From a bacterium (GTDB lineage: Bacteria > Electryoneota > RPQS01), in NCBI GenBank assembly GCA_016703065.1, contig JADJCU010000006.1, positions 62,001 to 126,000 on the forward strand: 64,000 bases of DNA, written 5' to 3'. The position numbers were made by a program, and so were the translations under genes. The first letter of the stretch is position 1, and every line of letters starts with the position of its first letter. Shown one piece after another: positions 9,822 to 20,222 of the stretch. Below the pieces are notes generated by a model. It was not told the DNA's origin. It did no database searches and saw nothing but the letters and a program-made list of their open reading frames with translations.

Positions 9822-11001
9822 AGTCCGTCTTGATTCAGGGCGCTACAGGGTCCATCGGCACGGCGGCGCTTTCAGTGCTTGCCGAGCAGCGGGATCGAGC
9901 CGTAGTAGTTGGCTTAGCCGCCGCGCACAAGGAGAGTGAATTGCTTGCGCTTGCCGGGACGTGGACGCCTGCCTCACTGGCGTTGCGCACTCCGGCACGG
10001 TCCGGGGAGTTCATGGATGCTGCGCGCCGATCCGGTGCACAGGACATGTACATTGGTGAGGATGCGTTTGAGGCGCAGGCACAGCGAGCGGAGTATGATC
10101 TGCTGCTCAATGCGGTAACTGGCTCGGCAGGTGTGAAACCGACACTCGCCGCACTCGCACGCGGCAAGAATGTCGCGCTGGCCAACAAAGAGACGCTGGT
10201 GGCGGCGGGGGAGTTGGTGATGAACTGCGCGACGGCTAACAACGCGCAAGTAATTCCAATCGACTCCGAACACAGCGCTCTTTTTCAGTGCCTAATCGGT
10301 GAACAAATTTCGGACGTACGGAGGCTGTGGCTTACGGCGTCGGGCGGGCCGTTTTGGAACTGGTCACGTGAGCAGCTCAGAGGGGTATCGCCGGACCAGG
10401 CGTTGGCCCATCCGACGTGGGCGATGGGACCAAAGAATACGATTGACTCCGCTACCCTGTTCAACAAAGGTCTGGAAGTTATTGAAGCAGTCCGGTTGTT
10501 TGGATTGCCGGTCGACAGGATTCGTGTCGTCAGGCAACGGCAGTCTGTAGTGCATTCGCTGGTGGAGTTCGTGGATGGCAGTTACAAGGCACAGCTTTCC
10601 GTCCCTGACATGCGACTTCCCATTCTCTATGCGATCAGCTACCCGGAGCGGTGGCCGAGTACGCTTGTTGAAGGCGAACCGAGCGGATACGGCGGGCTGC
10701 ATTTTGATGAAATTTCGGTCCGTGACTACCCTTGTCTCGCGCTCGCGTTCCTGGCGATAGAACGGGGCGGCACGATACCGGCCGCGCTCCGGCTGCGGAT
10801 GAGATCGCAGTAGAGGCGTTCTTGAAACGGGAGATACGGTTCGATCAGATCGCAAATGTGCTACAATCAGTGATGGACAACGCGGAACGGCAAGAGGTAA
10901 CAGACGTGGACACTTTGATGGAAGCGGACAAACGGAGCAGAGAGCTTGCGCGCGCGGCGGTCACTAAGCTGGGAGCGGCGCAAAGGGTTACGGTATGCTG
11001 A
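9818..11001 (+). CDS. dxr: 1-deoxy-D-xylulose 5-phosphate reductoisomerase, frameshifted
   Basis: Dxr makes 2-C-methyl-D-erythritol 4-phosphate, the committed step of the MEP isoprenoid pathway that feeds undecaprenyl and quinone synthesis. The start I prefer is GTG 9818 (GTGA overlap with the previous gene), giving an N-terminal NADPH-binding 'GATGSIGTAAL'. The catalytic domain shows 'LANKETLVAAG', 'IPIDSEHSALFQCL', 'TASGGPF' and 'GPKNTIDSATLFNKGLE'. The frame breaks near 10790, inside the conserved 'GGT.PA.LNAANE' loop. It resumes as 'DEIAVEAFLKREIRF' and ends with the C-terminal helical domain at 11001. The combined length of about 395 residues is normal. Confidence 0.92.
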
Positions 11002-12044
11002 CTACGTTGCTGTCATTCGTGTGCGTGGCGGGAATCATCATTACGATTCACGAGTTTGGCCATTTCATAGCCGCGAGGCTCACGGGTATGCGGGTCAAGC
11101 GGTTCTCAATCGGTTTTCCACCGCGGATTTTCACCAAACAAATCGGGCAAACTGAATTCTCGCTATCATGGATTCCGCTCGGTGGCTATGTGCAGATTGC
11201 CGGGATGGTGGATGAGTCGATGGACAGTGAGGGTATCACCGGCGCACCGGATGAGTTCATGTCGAAGAATGTCGCGCAGAAGGTGTTCGTGCTGTCTGCG
11301 GGTGTCATCATGAACTACTTGACGGCGATCGTTATTCTAATAGGACTCACGCTGGCGGTAGGTATCCCTGAGGTGAATTCACCGACAATCGGAGAAGTCA
11401 TCGCCGGGAAGCCGGCCGAGATGGCCGGCCTCGTGTCAGGCGACCGGCTTATTTCAATCAATGCGGAGCCGGTAGAGCAATGGGAAGACGTGGTTCGTCT
11501 GATCACGATCGCGGGCGATTGCGTTGCGGTCGTTGTCCAGCGAAACGGCGAATCACTAACGCGCGTCGTGCACACCGAGTCGATTGAAGCGGGCGACTCA
11601 ACGAGGCGCGTGATTGGAATCGCGCCCAAAGTCGAGTTTCGATCCGCCGGAGTCGGCGAAGCAGTGAGCGGCGCATTTGCCTTCTGCTGGAATACCACTC
11701 GTAACCTCGGCGGTTTTATCGGCGACTTGATCATGGGCAGAGGGAGCTTAAACCAACTGTCCGGTCCAGTCGGTGTGGCGATGCTGTCCGGTGAGAGTGC
11801 GCGCCAAGGCCCGAGCCAGTTTCTTTTCTTCATCGCGTTTGTCAGTGTATCGATTGGCTTCCTGAACATATTGCCGTTCCCGGTATTGGACGGCGGGCAT
11901 ATTGTGCTTGTGCTGATCGAGTCTTTGATCCGGCGGCCAATTCCGACCAAAACAAAGCTTGTTATTCAGCAGGTTGGGATGTTTGCGCTGCTTCTGCTCA
12001 TCGTTGTTGTTTCGTATCACGATATTCTCAAGTTACTGAACTGA
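10995..12044 (+). CDS. rseP: RIP zinc metalloprotease RseP (site-2 protease)
   Basis: This intramembrane protease cleaves anti-sigma factors and remnant signal peptides in the inner membrane. The 349-residue protein has the catalytic 'HEFGH' at residues 19-23 in the first membrane helix. A single PDZ domain lies at about residues 128-200 ('KPAEMAGLVSGDRLISIN'). The third zinc-ligand motif 'NILPFPVLDGGH' is at about 287-298, and a final hydrophobic helix follows. E. coli RseP has two PDZ domains; having one is common in other phyla. The start overlaps the dxr stop by seven bases, and dxr-rseP is a widespread gene pair. The frame is intact. Confidence 0.93.
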   Translation: MLTTLLSFVCVAGIIITIHEFGHFIAARLTGMRVKRFSIGFPPRIFTKQIGQTEFSLSWIPLGGYVQIAGMVDESMDSEGITGAPDEFMSKNVAQKVFVLSAGVIMNYLTAIVILIGLTLAVGIPEVNSPTIGEVIAGKPAEMAGLVSGDRLISINAEPVEQWEDVVRLITIAGDCVAVVVQRNGESLTRVVHTESIEAGDSTRRVIGIAPKVEFRSAGVGEAVSGAFAFCWNTTRNLGGFIGDLIMGRGSLNQLSGPVGVAMLSGESARQGPSQFLFFIAFVSVSIGFLNILPFPVLDGGHIVLVLIESLIRRPIPTKTKLVIQQVGMFALLLLIVVVSYHDILKLLN

Positions 12045-12056
12045 GTGGTTGCCCGA

Positions 12057-13418
12057 ATGAAACCCCGTTTGTTGATCCTGTTTGTTTTCGTATGCGCCTC
12101 GGCTTTGTTCGCCGGCGAAGAGACGGCGGATCCGCGCGCGCTGGATCAGTTTATTAAGGGTACAACTGCGGCGCAGCAAGGCAATCCGTATCAGGCGATC
12201 TTCTTTTTTGAAGAGGCCCTCAGGATCGAGAAGAGCGCGCCGTTTCTGTATGTCGCACTCGCGGAACAGTACATTCAACTTGCGCAGGAAAACACATCAA
12301 GTGAGGCGTTGTCACGCGCCGAAGAAAACCTCAACAAGGCGCTTGTGCTGGATGGAAGACACGCGCCGGCTCTTGAACTAAAGAGCCGATTATACGCGGC
12401 GCAAGGAAAGGTCAGAGAAGCGCGCAAAATTGTGGAGCAGCTCGTGGCGGATCATCCTGAGAGGCGCGAGTACCGGATTGACCTGCTTACTTTGTGTTTG
12501 ACTTCCGGGGATTTCCCGCAAGTTGATGCGCTTTATGCTCAGCTCGCTGCCGATTCAAATGAGCATTCTCTGGATTTGACGCGGCAGATTGCCGCGGTCT
12601 ATCTCATGGCCGGGGAACACACGCGGGCACTGCCATACATGCAGGAGTTGTCGACCGCGGACACGACTGACGCGGCGGTGGCGTACACGCTTGGCACTCT
12701 GCACCTTCAGGCGAGCGATACAGTGGAAGCGGCGCGCGCGGTAGACCGCGCGATCGCGCTGGACTCCACGGACACGCGTTACTGGTATTTGAAACTTGTC
12801 ATTGAATTTGACCAGGATCGTTACGACCGAGTGCTGACGTTGGCTCGAATTGCCGAAGCCACGGCCGGTCCGGACGCAAGATCAGCTAATCTCGAAGGGC
12901 TATCGCACATGCGGCAGGGCGACTCGACAGCGGCGCGCGAGCGTTTTGCGCGGGCGCTTGAACTTGATTCCACGCTTTATCCTGCGGCGGGGAGCCTGGC
13001 GCTGCTCTACGACGGCATTGACAGTTTGAGCCTTGCTGTCGCGTACTACGAGCATGCGATTCTCCATTCGGACAGTGCGGCGATCTACATGAACAACCTC
13101 GCATATACGTACGCGGTACGCGGAATTGAGTCCGAACACGCGATGACGCTGGTCGATGCGGCCCTCGAACTGGAACCGGACAACCCATCATACCTCGACA
13201 CGAAGGGCTGGATTTACTACCAACTTGGCAACTACTCGGATGCGATGCGCTGGCTGAAAAACGCGCTGAAACGCGACCGAGATAGTGGAGCGATTCTTGA
13301 ACATATGGGTGATGTCGCACAGGCAGCGGGCAAGAAGGCACAAGCGCGCAAGTATTGGCAACAGGCCCTGTCTGCGGCACCGGAGATGAAATCTGTGCAG
13401 GAGAAGCTTGCTCCATAA
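12057..13418 (+). CDS. Secreted tetratricopeptide-repeat protein
   Basis: This 453-residue protein begins with a clear signal peptide from ATG 12057, hydrophobic over about residues 4-18 and cleaved near 'LFAGEE'. A GTG at 12045 is in the same frame but adds only four residues and is less likely. The mature part is almost entirely TPR-like helical pairs, for example 'EAARAVDRAIALDSTDTRYW', repeated every 34 residues or so up to the C-terminus, where 'YLDTKGWIYYQLGNYSDAM' is a textbook TPR. No catalytic motif is visible, so it is probably a periplasmic scaffold. It begins 12 bases after rseP and overlaps the next lipoprotein gene, which suggests one transcript with the envelope genes. Confidence 0.75.
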   Translation: MKPRLLILFVFVCASALFAGEETADPRALDQFIKGTTAAQQGNPYQAIFFFEEALRIEKSAPFLYVALAEQYIQLAQENTSSEALSRAEENLNKALVLDGRHAPALELKSRLYAAQGKVREARKIVEQLVADHPERREYRIDLLTLCLTSGDFPQVDALYAQLAADSNEHSLDLTRQIAAVYLMAGEHTRALPYMQELSTADTTDAAVAYTLGTLHLQASDTVEAARAVDRAIALDSTDTRYWYLKLVIEFDQDRYDRVLTLARIAEATAGPDARSANLEGLSHMRQGDSTAARERFARALELDSTLYPAAGSLALLYDGIDSLSLAVAYYEHAILHSDSAAIYMNNLAYTYAVRGIESEHAMTLVDAALELEPDNPSYLDTKGWIYYQLGNYSDAMRWLKNALKRDRDSGAILEHMGDVAQAAGKKAQARKYWQQALSAAPEMKSVQEKLAP

Positions 13419-14031
13419 GTATTATCTGATCCTGTGCGCCGCCATCGTGCTTCAGGGGTGCACTGCCACAAGTCCGCTGGCGAGATTCGAGGAGTGCGCG
13501 CGACTTTCTGTCATGCCTGAGAAATTTGAATCGGTGCAGAACAGCACTGCGCAAGTCGACGCGGCGATAAGTCTCAAAGCGCCGGGACTGCGCGGAAAGG
13601 CAGAGGGAATCGTGCGCCATGCTAACGGTGGCCAGTATCTGATCGAACTGTACGGGCGAGGCGAGCTGTTTTTGAAAGTCTATTTTACGGCGACGCAAAC
13701 CGTGCTTTGGCCAGCGGCGGGGATGCCCGCGTTCTTTGAACCGGATTCAACGCCGACGCTAAATTTTGCTGTGCACTCGCGCTTGCCCAAATGGCGTTTG
13801 GACGATGTTTTGCCCGTTCCGATGGCACGTGATTCGGTTACGGCTTCTGACTGGAGAATAGCCCGTCGCGGACCGGTCCAGCGAATCGACCGGGACGGGT
13901 GTGTGCCGCTGATTAAACAGTATTTGCGCGAAGGCAACGATCCGCAGTTTCCGTATCGCAAAGTTGTATTGTCGACAGAGACCGGTTCGTCGAGCCTTGT
14001 GTGGTCGTTGCGCGACGCACGTCACGAGTAA
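13408..14031 (+). CDS. Putative lipoprotein of unknown function
   Basis: This 207-residue protein starts at TTG 13408, inside the end of the TPR gene. Its N-terminus is a type II signal peptide: a hydrophobic stretch followed by a lipobox 'VLQGC', with the lipidated Cys near residue 18. The mature part has alternating beta-strand patterns ('DAAISLKAPGLRGKAEGIV', 'QYLIELYGRGELFLKVYFT'). This resembles the LolA/LolB-like or DUF4292 type of lipoprotein fold, but similarity by eye is too weak to assign one. It lies between a TPR protein and a glycosyltransferase in the envelope cluster. A LolB-like role is only a guess. Confidence 0.6.
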   Translation: MLHKYYLILCAAIVLQGCTATSPLARFEECARLSVMPEKFESVQNSTAQVDAAISLKAPGLRGKAEGIVRHANGGQYLIELYGRGELFLKVYFTATQTVLWPAAGMPAFFEPDSTPTLNFAVHSRLPKWRLDDVLPVPMARDSVTASDWRIARRGPVQRIDRDGCVPLIKQYLREGNDPQFPYRKVVLSTETGSSSLVWSLRDARHE

Positions 14032-14048
14032 CTCAAATCCACTTTAGT

Positions 14049-15002
14049 ATGAATCCTCCGCACATCAGCGTCGTTATTTCGCTTTTCAATGAAGTCGAGT
14101 CACTACCGGAGTTGCACCGGCAACTCAGTGAGACGTTGGTCGCCAACGGGAAGCCCTATGAACTGCTCTTCATCGACGACGGCAGCCGCGACGGTTCGCT
14201 TGAGTTGCTGAAGAAATTATGCGCGAGTGATTTGTCGTCACGGGTGATCTCGCTGAGACTGAATCAGGGAAAGTCCGCGGCGCTGTCGGTTGGTTTCGCG
14301 GCCGCGCAAGGCGATTACGTTATTACGATGGATGCGGACTTGCAGGATAATCCTGCGGAGATTCCGGGAATGATTGCCAAGCTTGACGAAGGATACGATC
14401 TTGTGTCGGGATGGAAGAAAGTGCGACACGATCCTCCGGCAAAAACGATTCCATCGAAGTTTTTTAATCTGGTTACGAGCTGGGCCGCGGGGCTTAGACT
14501 GCACGATTTCAATTGCGGGCTGAAGGCGTATCGCAATGTTGTGGTCAAGGATTTATTTGTGTACGGGGAGCTGCATCGCTTCTTGCCCGTACTTGCGCAC
14601 AAGATGGGCTATCGATGCACGGAAATGGTCGTGATGCACAGGCCGCGCGAGTTTGGTAAGTCGAAGTTCGGCATGAGTAGGTTTCTGAACGGATTTCTCG
14701 ATCTCATGACCGTGATGTTCCTGTTCGGCTTTAACCGCGCGCCGCTGCACTTTTTCGGGTTCATTGGGTTGATCTGCGGCTTCGCCGGCCTTGTGATCAA
14801 CCTGTATCTAACTGTTCTGAAATTCGGAGGTCAATCGATCGGAAGTCGCCCCCTGTTGTTTCTTGGCGTGCTCTTGCTGGTCATTGGCGTACAGTTTTTC
14901 TCCTTCGGGTTGATCGGCGAAATGCTCGCCCACGCCCACGAGAAGAAACGCGTATATCCCATTGAGTTCGACAGTTCAGGCTCCGCTGTACGCGCGGAAT
15001 AG
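14049..15002 (+). CDS. Family 2 glycosyltransferase with C-terminal membrane anchor
   Basis: This is a GT-A fold glycosyltransferase of the polyprenyl-phosphate sugar transferase (DPM1/ArnC/GtrB) type, about 317 residues from ATG 14049. An in-frame GTG at 14001 adds an unlikely basic leader. The N-terminal domain shows 'VVISLFNEVESLPEL', 'LLFIDDGSRDGS' and the metal-binding 'DADLQDNPAEIPGMI'. 'HRFLPVLAHKMGY' is followed by 'RPREFGKSKFG', typical of this family. Two C-terminal membrane helices lie at about residues 230-257 and 268-293, so the enzyme sits on the inner membrane facing the cytoplasm. It probably charges undecaprenyl phosphate with a sugar for cell-surface glycans. The sugar cannot be read from the sequence. 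Confidence 0.85.
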   Translation: MNPPHISVVISLFNEVESLPELHRQLSETLVANGKPYELLFIDDGSRDGSLELLKKLCASDLSSRVISLRLNQGKSAALSVGFAAAQGDYVITMDADLQDNPAEIPGMIAKLDEGYDLVSGWKKVRHDPPAKTIPSKFFNLVTSWAAGLRLHDFNCGLKAYRNVVVKDLFVYGELHRFLPVLAHKMGYRCTEMVVMHRPREFGKSKFGMSRFLNGFLDLMTVMFLFGFNRAPLHFFGFIGLICGFAGLVINLYLTVLKFGGQSIGSRPLLFLGVLLLVIGVQFFSFGLIGEMLAHAHEKKRVYPIEFDSSGSAVRAE

Positions 15003-15013
15003 TCACTCTTCTC

Positions 15014-16200
15014 ATGTCTCCCCCGGGCCGCTTGCAGTCAAAACACGTCGGGACGTTCAAGGGCGTCCTTTTTCTTGCGGCGCTGCTGCTCGCTATTTCC
15101 GTACTCGGCTACTCGCAGTATCTGGTGAACCGACTGAAGGAAAGTACGAAGGATCTCTCACGCAGAAGATTGCGACCTACTCAGCGCTGATTCGAAGTGA
15201 CAATCCCGAGTTCATCGGTTTTGCATTGCAGCAGATTCAAGACGTTGATTTCCCGATTATCGTGACGGATGACAAAGGGACTCCGAAACTGTGGAAGAAT
15301 GTCGGGATCGCGCCCGACGACACGAGTCGCGCGGCAGTCGAACAAATCGCGGAGCTTGTCCAGCAGATGGATGCGCAAGGCAATCCAGCGCTGCCGATCC
15401 TTGTGTCAGAGTATACGACTGACTGGTTTCACTATGGCGATTCGATTGTCATCAGACAGCTCAGGTGGCTCCCGTGGTTTGAAATCGGAGCCGTCGGACT
15501 ATTCGTCATTGTCGGGTACTTCGGTTTTCAGAATATCCGGCGGAGCGAAGAGCGCATGGTGTGGGTCGGTCTGGCAAAAGAGACGGCGCACCAACTTGGG
15601 ACACCGTTGACATCGCTGATGGGGTGGATTGAGCTGTTGAAACGCGAAGGACAGGATTCGCACGCGGTGACAGAGATGGAACGCGACCTCGCGCGTTTGC
15701 AGCGGGTTACTGCCCGGTTCTCACAGATTGGATCGAAAACTGCGTTAGTGTCGACGCGCATCCGGCATGTTATTGAAGAAACCGTGGATTACTTCCGGAT
15801 GCGGCTGCCGGGCAGCGGACATAGCATTGAGTTGGAAATTGTCACCCAGGCCGATCCGCATGTCGGGGTGAATGTGGAACTGTTTGGCTGGGTACTGGAG
15901 AACCTGATCCGCAACAGCATCGACGCAATGCGAGCGACCGGCGGCATGATACGGATTCAGTGCTCTGAATCGCCGATGTGGGTGTTTGTTGACGTAGAGG
16001 ACAACGGGTCGGGGATTCCGGTGCGCGACAGACACGCTGTTTTTCGTCCCGGTTTTACGACCAAGAAACGAGGCTGGGGCCTCGGGCTTACGCTGTCGAA
16101 GCGAATTATTGAAGAGTACCACGGCGGCAAATTGACTATCCGGGACACCGCGCAGGGCAAAGGCACCACGATGCGAATCGCACTTCCGAGATCGGCGGAG
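15014..16200 (+). CDS. Membrane sensor histidine kinase, frameshifted and run into mltG
   Basis: The likely start is ATG 15014. That frame encodes a first membrane helix (about residues 17-37, 'VLFLAALLLAISVLGYSQYL') and stops at 15190. The kinase continues in another frame from about 15160 with an extracytoplasmic sensor segment and a second helix, 'EIGAVGLFVIVGYFGF'. The catalytic core follows. The H-box is 'KETAHQLGTPLTSLMGW' with phosphoacceptor His, the N-box is 'LENLIRNSIDAM', the G1 box is 'DVEDNGSGIP', and the F/G2 boxes are 'FRPGFTTKKRGWGLGL'. The H-box wording is usual in FCB kinases. No response regulator is adjacent. The frame runs straight on into MltG without a stop; the boundary near 16200 is my estimate. 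Confidence 0.8.
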
Positions 16201-17147
16201 CAGAAGGCGGGAGCGCGACGCGAGATTGTGGTAACGATTCCGCAAGGAGCGTCGCTTGATGACATCTCAGGTATTCTCTATCGCGAGGGCCTGATTGAAC
16301 ACCCGCGCCTGTTTGGCCTTGCCGCGAGATTTCTTGGCGCAGACACGAAACTTCGAGCCGGAACGGTCAAGCTCGCGTTAGGACAGTCACTTGTTGAGCT
16401 CATTCAAGCGTTGTCAACGGCCAAGGCGATTGGGATACCCGTCACGTTTCCCGAAGGCCTTACGGCAGCGCAATTTGCCGAGATACTTAAGCGCGACCTG
16501 GGCTACGATTCCGCCGGTTTCATGAAAGCGGTTCGCGACAACGCGCTCTTGCCAGAGTTGGAGTTCATGGTCCGTCGTTCGAAGGGTATCTGTTTCCAGA
16601 TACGTATTTCTTTTCGGGTCAGGAGTCGCCAGATCAGCTCATCGAGCGGATGGTCGCTAACTTCAATGTTCAGCTTCCAGAAGGAACTGCGCAGCGTCTG
16701 CTCGCACTGAACTTAGACCTGAACGGACTGGTTGCGTTGGCCAGTATTGTTGAATGGGAGTGTATGATTCCAAGCGAGGCCCGCGTGATTTCTTCAGTGT
16801 ATCATAATCGGCTGCGCAAAGGCATGCTCTTGCAGGCTGATCCAACGGTTGCCTACGCCTTGGGTAAGGGGCCATCGCGGCTGTTCTATAGCGACTTGCG
16901 CGTCGACAGCCCGTACAATACATATATGTATGAAGGGCTGCCACCGGGAGCGATAAACAATCCGGGCAAGCGATCACTCGAGGCCGCATTAAACCCCGCA
17001 CAAACACCGTATCTGTTTTTCGTTGCGCAAGGCGACGGCACGCACGCATTTACATCGACCTTCAATGAGCATTTGCAGGCAAAAGAAAAGCTGGATGAGT
17101 TACGCCGCCAGGATGCAATGCAGGCTGAAGCAGGCGAGCAGGGATAG
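16201..17147 (+). CDS. mltG: Endolytic murein transglycosylase MltG, N-terminus missing, frameshifted
   Basis: MltG cuts nascent glycan strands in the periplasm and limits their length. The LysM-like domain begins at 'IVVTIPQGASLDDIS' and continues to 'VTFPEGLTAAQFAEIL'. The frame changes near 16570, just before 'PSFEGYLFPDTYFF'. The catalytic part has the family Glu in 'ASIVEWE', then 'VYHNRLRKGMLLQADPTVAYALG' and 'PYNTY' followed by 'GLPPGAINNPG'. The protein is normal except that its N-terminal start, cytoplasmic leader and membrane helix are absent: the frame upstream is the kinase catalytic domain. Without that helix MltG would be cytoplasmic and useless, so I suspect about 100 bases are missing here rather than a genuine fusion. 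Confidence 0.88.
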
Positions 17148-17153
17148 GATACC

Positions 17154-19361
17154 TTGAGTCGGGATTTCTTTGCGGAGTTTCTCGCGTCGCTTAATCCGGC
17201 GCAGCGTGACGCGGTGACGGCGGAGATCGGTCCGGCGCTGGTGCTTGCCGGTGCGGGATCGGGCAAGACGCGCGTGCTCACCGGCCGCGCATTCTACTTG
17301 ATTCGGGAACTGAATGTGCTGCCGCGTTCGGTTGCCGTCATGACATTTACCAACAAAGCTGCACGCGAATTGCGCGAGCGGCTTGGGCATCTGCTTGAAG
17401 GAAGCAGCGAGTTGCCGTGGGCCGGGACTTTTCATAGTTTCTGCGTGCAGTTGCTTCGACAGTACGGAAACAGGGCAGGTCTGGCCGCGAATTTCACGAT
17501 TTACGACGAGGACGACAGCCAGCGTGTTGTCACGGAGTTAATGCGCGAGCGGTTTGTTGCCCGCGAGGGCCTAACGCCGCGCCAGGTCAGGGGTTTATTT
17601 CGCGCATTAAGAACGGCAGTAAGCGCGATGGACGAAGCCCTGTGGCAAAAGCCGCTGAAGACATCTATGAGGACTATCAGCAGCGCTTGCGCGCCGCGAA
17701 TGCCTTTGACTTTGACGATTTGCTGTTGACGCCGCTTGAGTTACTGCGAAGCAATGCGGAGTTCCGCGAGATTCTGCAGCGCAAGTACGATCACCTGTTA
17801 ATCGACGAGTTTCAGGACACGAATCAAGTTCAGTTTGATCTTGCGTGCCTTATCGCTCAGCCGCAAAACAATGTCTTCGCCGTTGGCGACGATGATCAGT
17901 CGATATACAGCTGGCGCGGCGCGAATTACCGAAATGTGCTTGATTTCGGCAAGAAGCTCGATGGAGCCCGGATTTACCGGATGGAACAGAACTACCGCTC
18001 GACGCAGCCGATTCTCGACGCGGCAAATGACGTCATCGCCGCGAGTTTGCACCGACATGACAAGCGGCTGTGGACCGACCGTAAAGTCGGAGACAAGGTC
18101 ACCCTGCGCTCGTATTCCCGGCCTGCCGATGAGGCTAATGAGATTGTCGGAGAGATCGAGTTCGTAAAGAGCAAACGGGAATTGCGTTACAGCGACTTCG
18201 TGATCCTGTTTCGGACGAATGCGATTAGCCGCTATTTCGAAGAAGTTCTCGTGCAGCAGCGAGTTCCGTATAATGTCGTCGGCGGATTGCGATTCTACGA
18301 GCGCAAGGAGATCAAGGACTTCATCGCTTATCTGCGCATCCTTGCGAATCCGCACGATGAGCAGGCCTGGACCAGAGTGATGCGCGAATTGACGGCGGGA
18401 GTCGGCGCAACCACGATTGGGCGGCTGATGAGCGCGGCGAGGACGCGCCCCTGAGAAATGCGCACAGCTCGCTGACGCGAAGTGGCTCCTAAATACTGTT
18501 ACTGGCGCACCAAGGATCAAGCTGGTCGAGTATGTCGACAGGTACAATGTCCTGCGCGAGAAAATACCTGAGTTGACTTTGGCCGAGGTTGTGGATAAGG
18601 CCTATATCGCTTCGGGCTTGGAGAGTATTTACGGCACTCCCGAAGATGACGAAGCTCGCGACCGACTGGACAATTTGCGCCAGTTCACGACCGGCGCGTG
18701 GGAGCGCAATCAGCAGCAGCCTGAACTTCGACTCACGGATTTCTTGAGTGATTTGGCGCTGATCTCAGATATTGACGATCTTGAGGATCGCGCCGACCGC
18801 TTACCGTTGATGACGATTCATGCGGCCAAAGGGCTTGAGTTTCCGGTTGTGTTTGTCGCGGGCCTTGAAGAGAATCTATTGCCGCATGTCCGCAGTATCG
18901 ACTCGACCGAGGCACTTGATGAGGAGCGGAGATTGCTGTATGTCGCGATGACACGGGCCAAGGATCGGCTCTATTTGTCGTACGCGGAGACGCGACCGAT
19001 GAACGGCCGGTTGGAGTTTCAGAGTCCTTCTCGCTTCCTGTCTGATATTGACGCGGCGAAACTGCGTGGCGCGGGCGTGCCGCAACGTCCGACCCAGCGT
19101 TACGTGAGCAACGAGGAGTTGGAGGGTGGGGATAGTTGGCAGCGGGTGGCGCCGCCGACCCGTGCCGGTATCAAGTTGCCGCGACCTACAAACAAGATAG
19201 AATTCAGAATTGGTGACGTTGTCGAACATGCCGAGTTCGGTGTTGGCACGGTGACCGCGAAGTCGGGCGACCTGGATTCGCTCAAGGTACGTGTGGCCTT
19301 TTCCGGATTCGGATCAAAATTATTGGCCGTGAAATTTGCAAATTTGAAGAAGCTCTCGTGA
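17154..19361 (+). CDS. pcrA: UvrD/PcrA/Rep-type superfamily 1A DNA helicase, two frameshifts
   Basis: This 3'-5' DNA helicase acts in repair and in removing RecA or blocked forks. Starting at TTG 17154, the Walker A motif is 'AGAGSGKTRVL', followed by 'FTNKAARELRERL' and 'GTFHSFCVQLLR'. The frame changes near 17640 and again near 18450. Motif II 'LIDEFQDTN', motif III 'GDDDQSIYSWRGA', motif IV 'QNYRSTQPI' and motifs V/VI 'TIHAAKGLEFPVVF' and 'LLYVAMTRAK' are all present. A PcrA-style C-terminal 'DVVEHAEFGVGTV' beta domain ends the protein. The total of about 735 residues is normal. The stop overlaps the nadC start. UvrD versus PcrA naming is arbitrary here. Confidence 0.92.
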
Positions 19362-20211
19362 TGGTGGAAACTGCGGACATTCTGAAACTGGCGCTCGAGG
19401 AAGACCTTGCCGGTGATCTTATTGACGTGACAACTGATTGGCTTGTTGATCCCGAGCTCAAAGGCGAGGCGTGGATTGAGGCCCGTGAAGACGCAATCAT
19501 CTCGGGGCTTGGCGTCGTCAGAGATGTCTTTCTCACAATTGATACTGAGATTCAATTTTCAGCGCTTTGCGATGACGGAGCGCGAGTTCGGCCCTTGAAT
19601 CGTGTGGCGACCGTCTACGGCCGTGCCGCGTCGATCCTGAAAGCCGAGCGCACCGCGTTGAATTTTCTTACGCATCTTTCCGGCGTCGCAACCAAGACTG
19701 CCGAGCTCGTCGAGTTGACAAAGCAGCATGGCACAAAGATCTGGTGCACTCGCAAGACCACACCGGGGTTGCGCCGGCTTGAAGTCGCTGCGGTCCGTGC
19801 GGGCGGCGGCGACACCTATCGCGACAGCCTGTTTGACAAGGTTCTGGTCAAAGACAATCATCTCGGCATGATCGGCGGCATGGAGGCCCTCGGACGGATG
19901 CTCGACATTAACGGCGATACGGATGCGCGGGTGAAAGATGGCAAGGTCGAGGTCGCCAGTCTGTTTGAACTTGATCTTGCCGTGAAAATGGGCTGGAGCA
20001 AATACTGCTTGACAACTTCGCCCCGGAGCAGGTCCGCGAAGCGGTGGAGCGCTACGGAAGGGTTGTTTCGCTGGAGGCGTCGGGCGGCATAACGGCAGAC
20101 AATATTCACGAGTACGCGGCGACTGGCGTTCATGCGATATCAATTGGGCAATTGACGCATTCCGTCCGCTCAGTTGATTTCGCTCTCGAAGTTGATTGGT
20201 CGATCACATAA
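19361..20211 (+). CDS. nadC: Nicotinate-nucleotide pyrophosphorylase (carboxylating) NadC, frameshifted
   Basis: NadC converts quinolinate and PRPP to nicotinate mononucleotide in de novo NAD synthesis. The ATG at 19361 shares its A with the helicase stop (TGATG); a GTG at 19358 is also possible. The N-terminal domain has 'EEDLAGDLIDVTT'. The barrel has 'ERTALNFLTHLSGVAT', 'TRKTTPGLRRLEVAAVRAGGG' and 'VLVKDNHL', the PRPP/quinolinate-binding motifs. The frame breaks near 19990; the protein resumes as 'EQILLDNFAPEQVREAVE' and 'EASGGITADNIHEYA', ending at 20211. The combined length of about 283 residues is normal. nadA and nadB are not in the window. Confidence 0.9.
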
Positions 20212-20222
20212 GCGAGCAAGTT

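Noticed and set aside
15014..17147. A genuine kinase-transglycosylase fusion protein
   Set aside because: The two domains belong on opposite sides of the membrane and the helix needed between them is absent. A missing piece of sequence is more likely; the matter is kept as a finding.
17154..19361. Treating the split helicase, ffh, mtaB, ABC-F and similar genes as pseudogenes
   Set aside because: All catalytic motifs are present in order and the summed lengths are normal. Decay would not spare every motif while hitting so many essential genes with one-base changes only.
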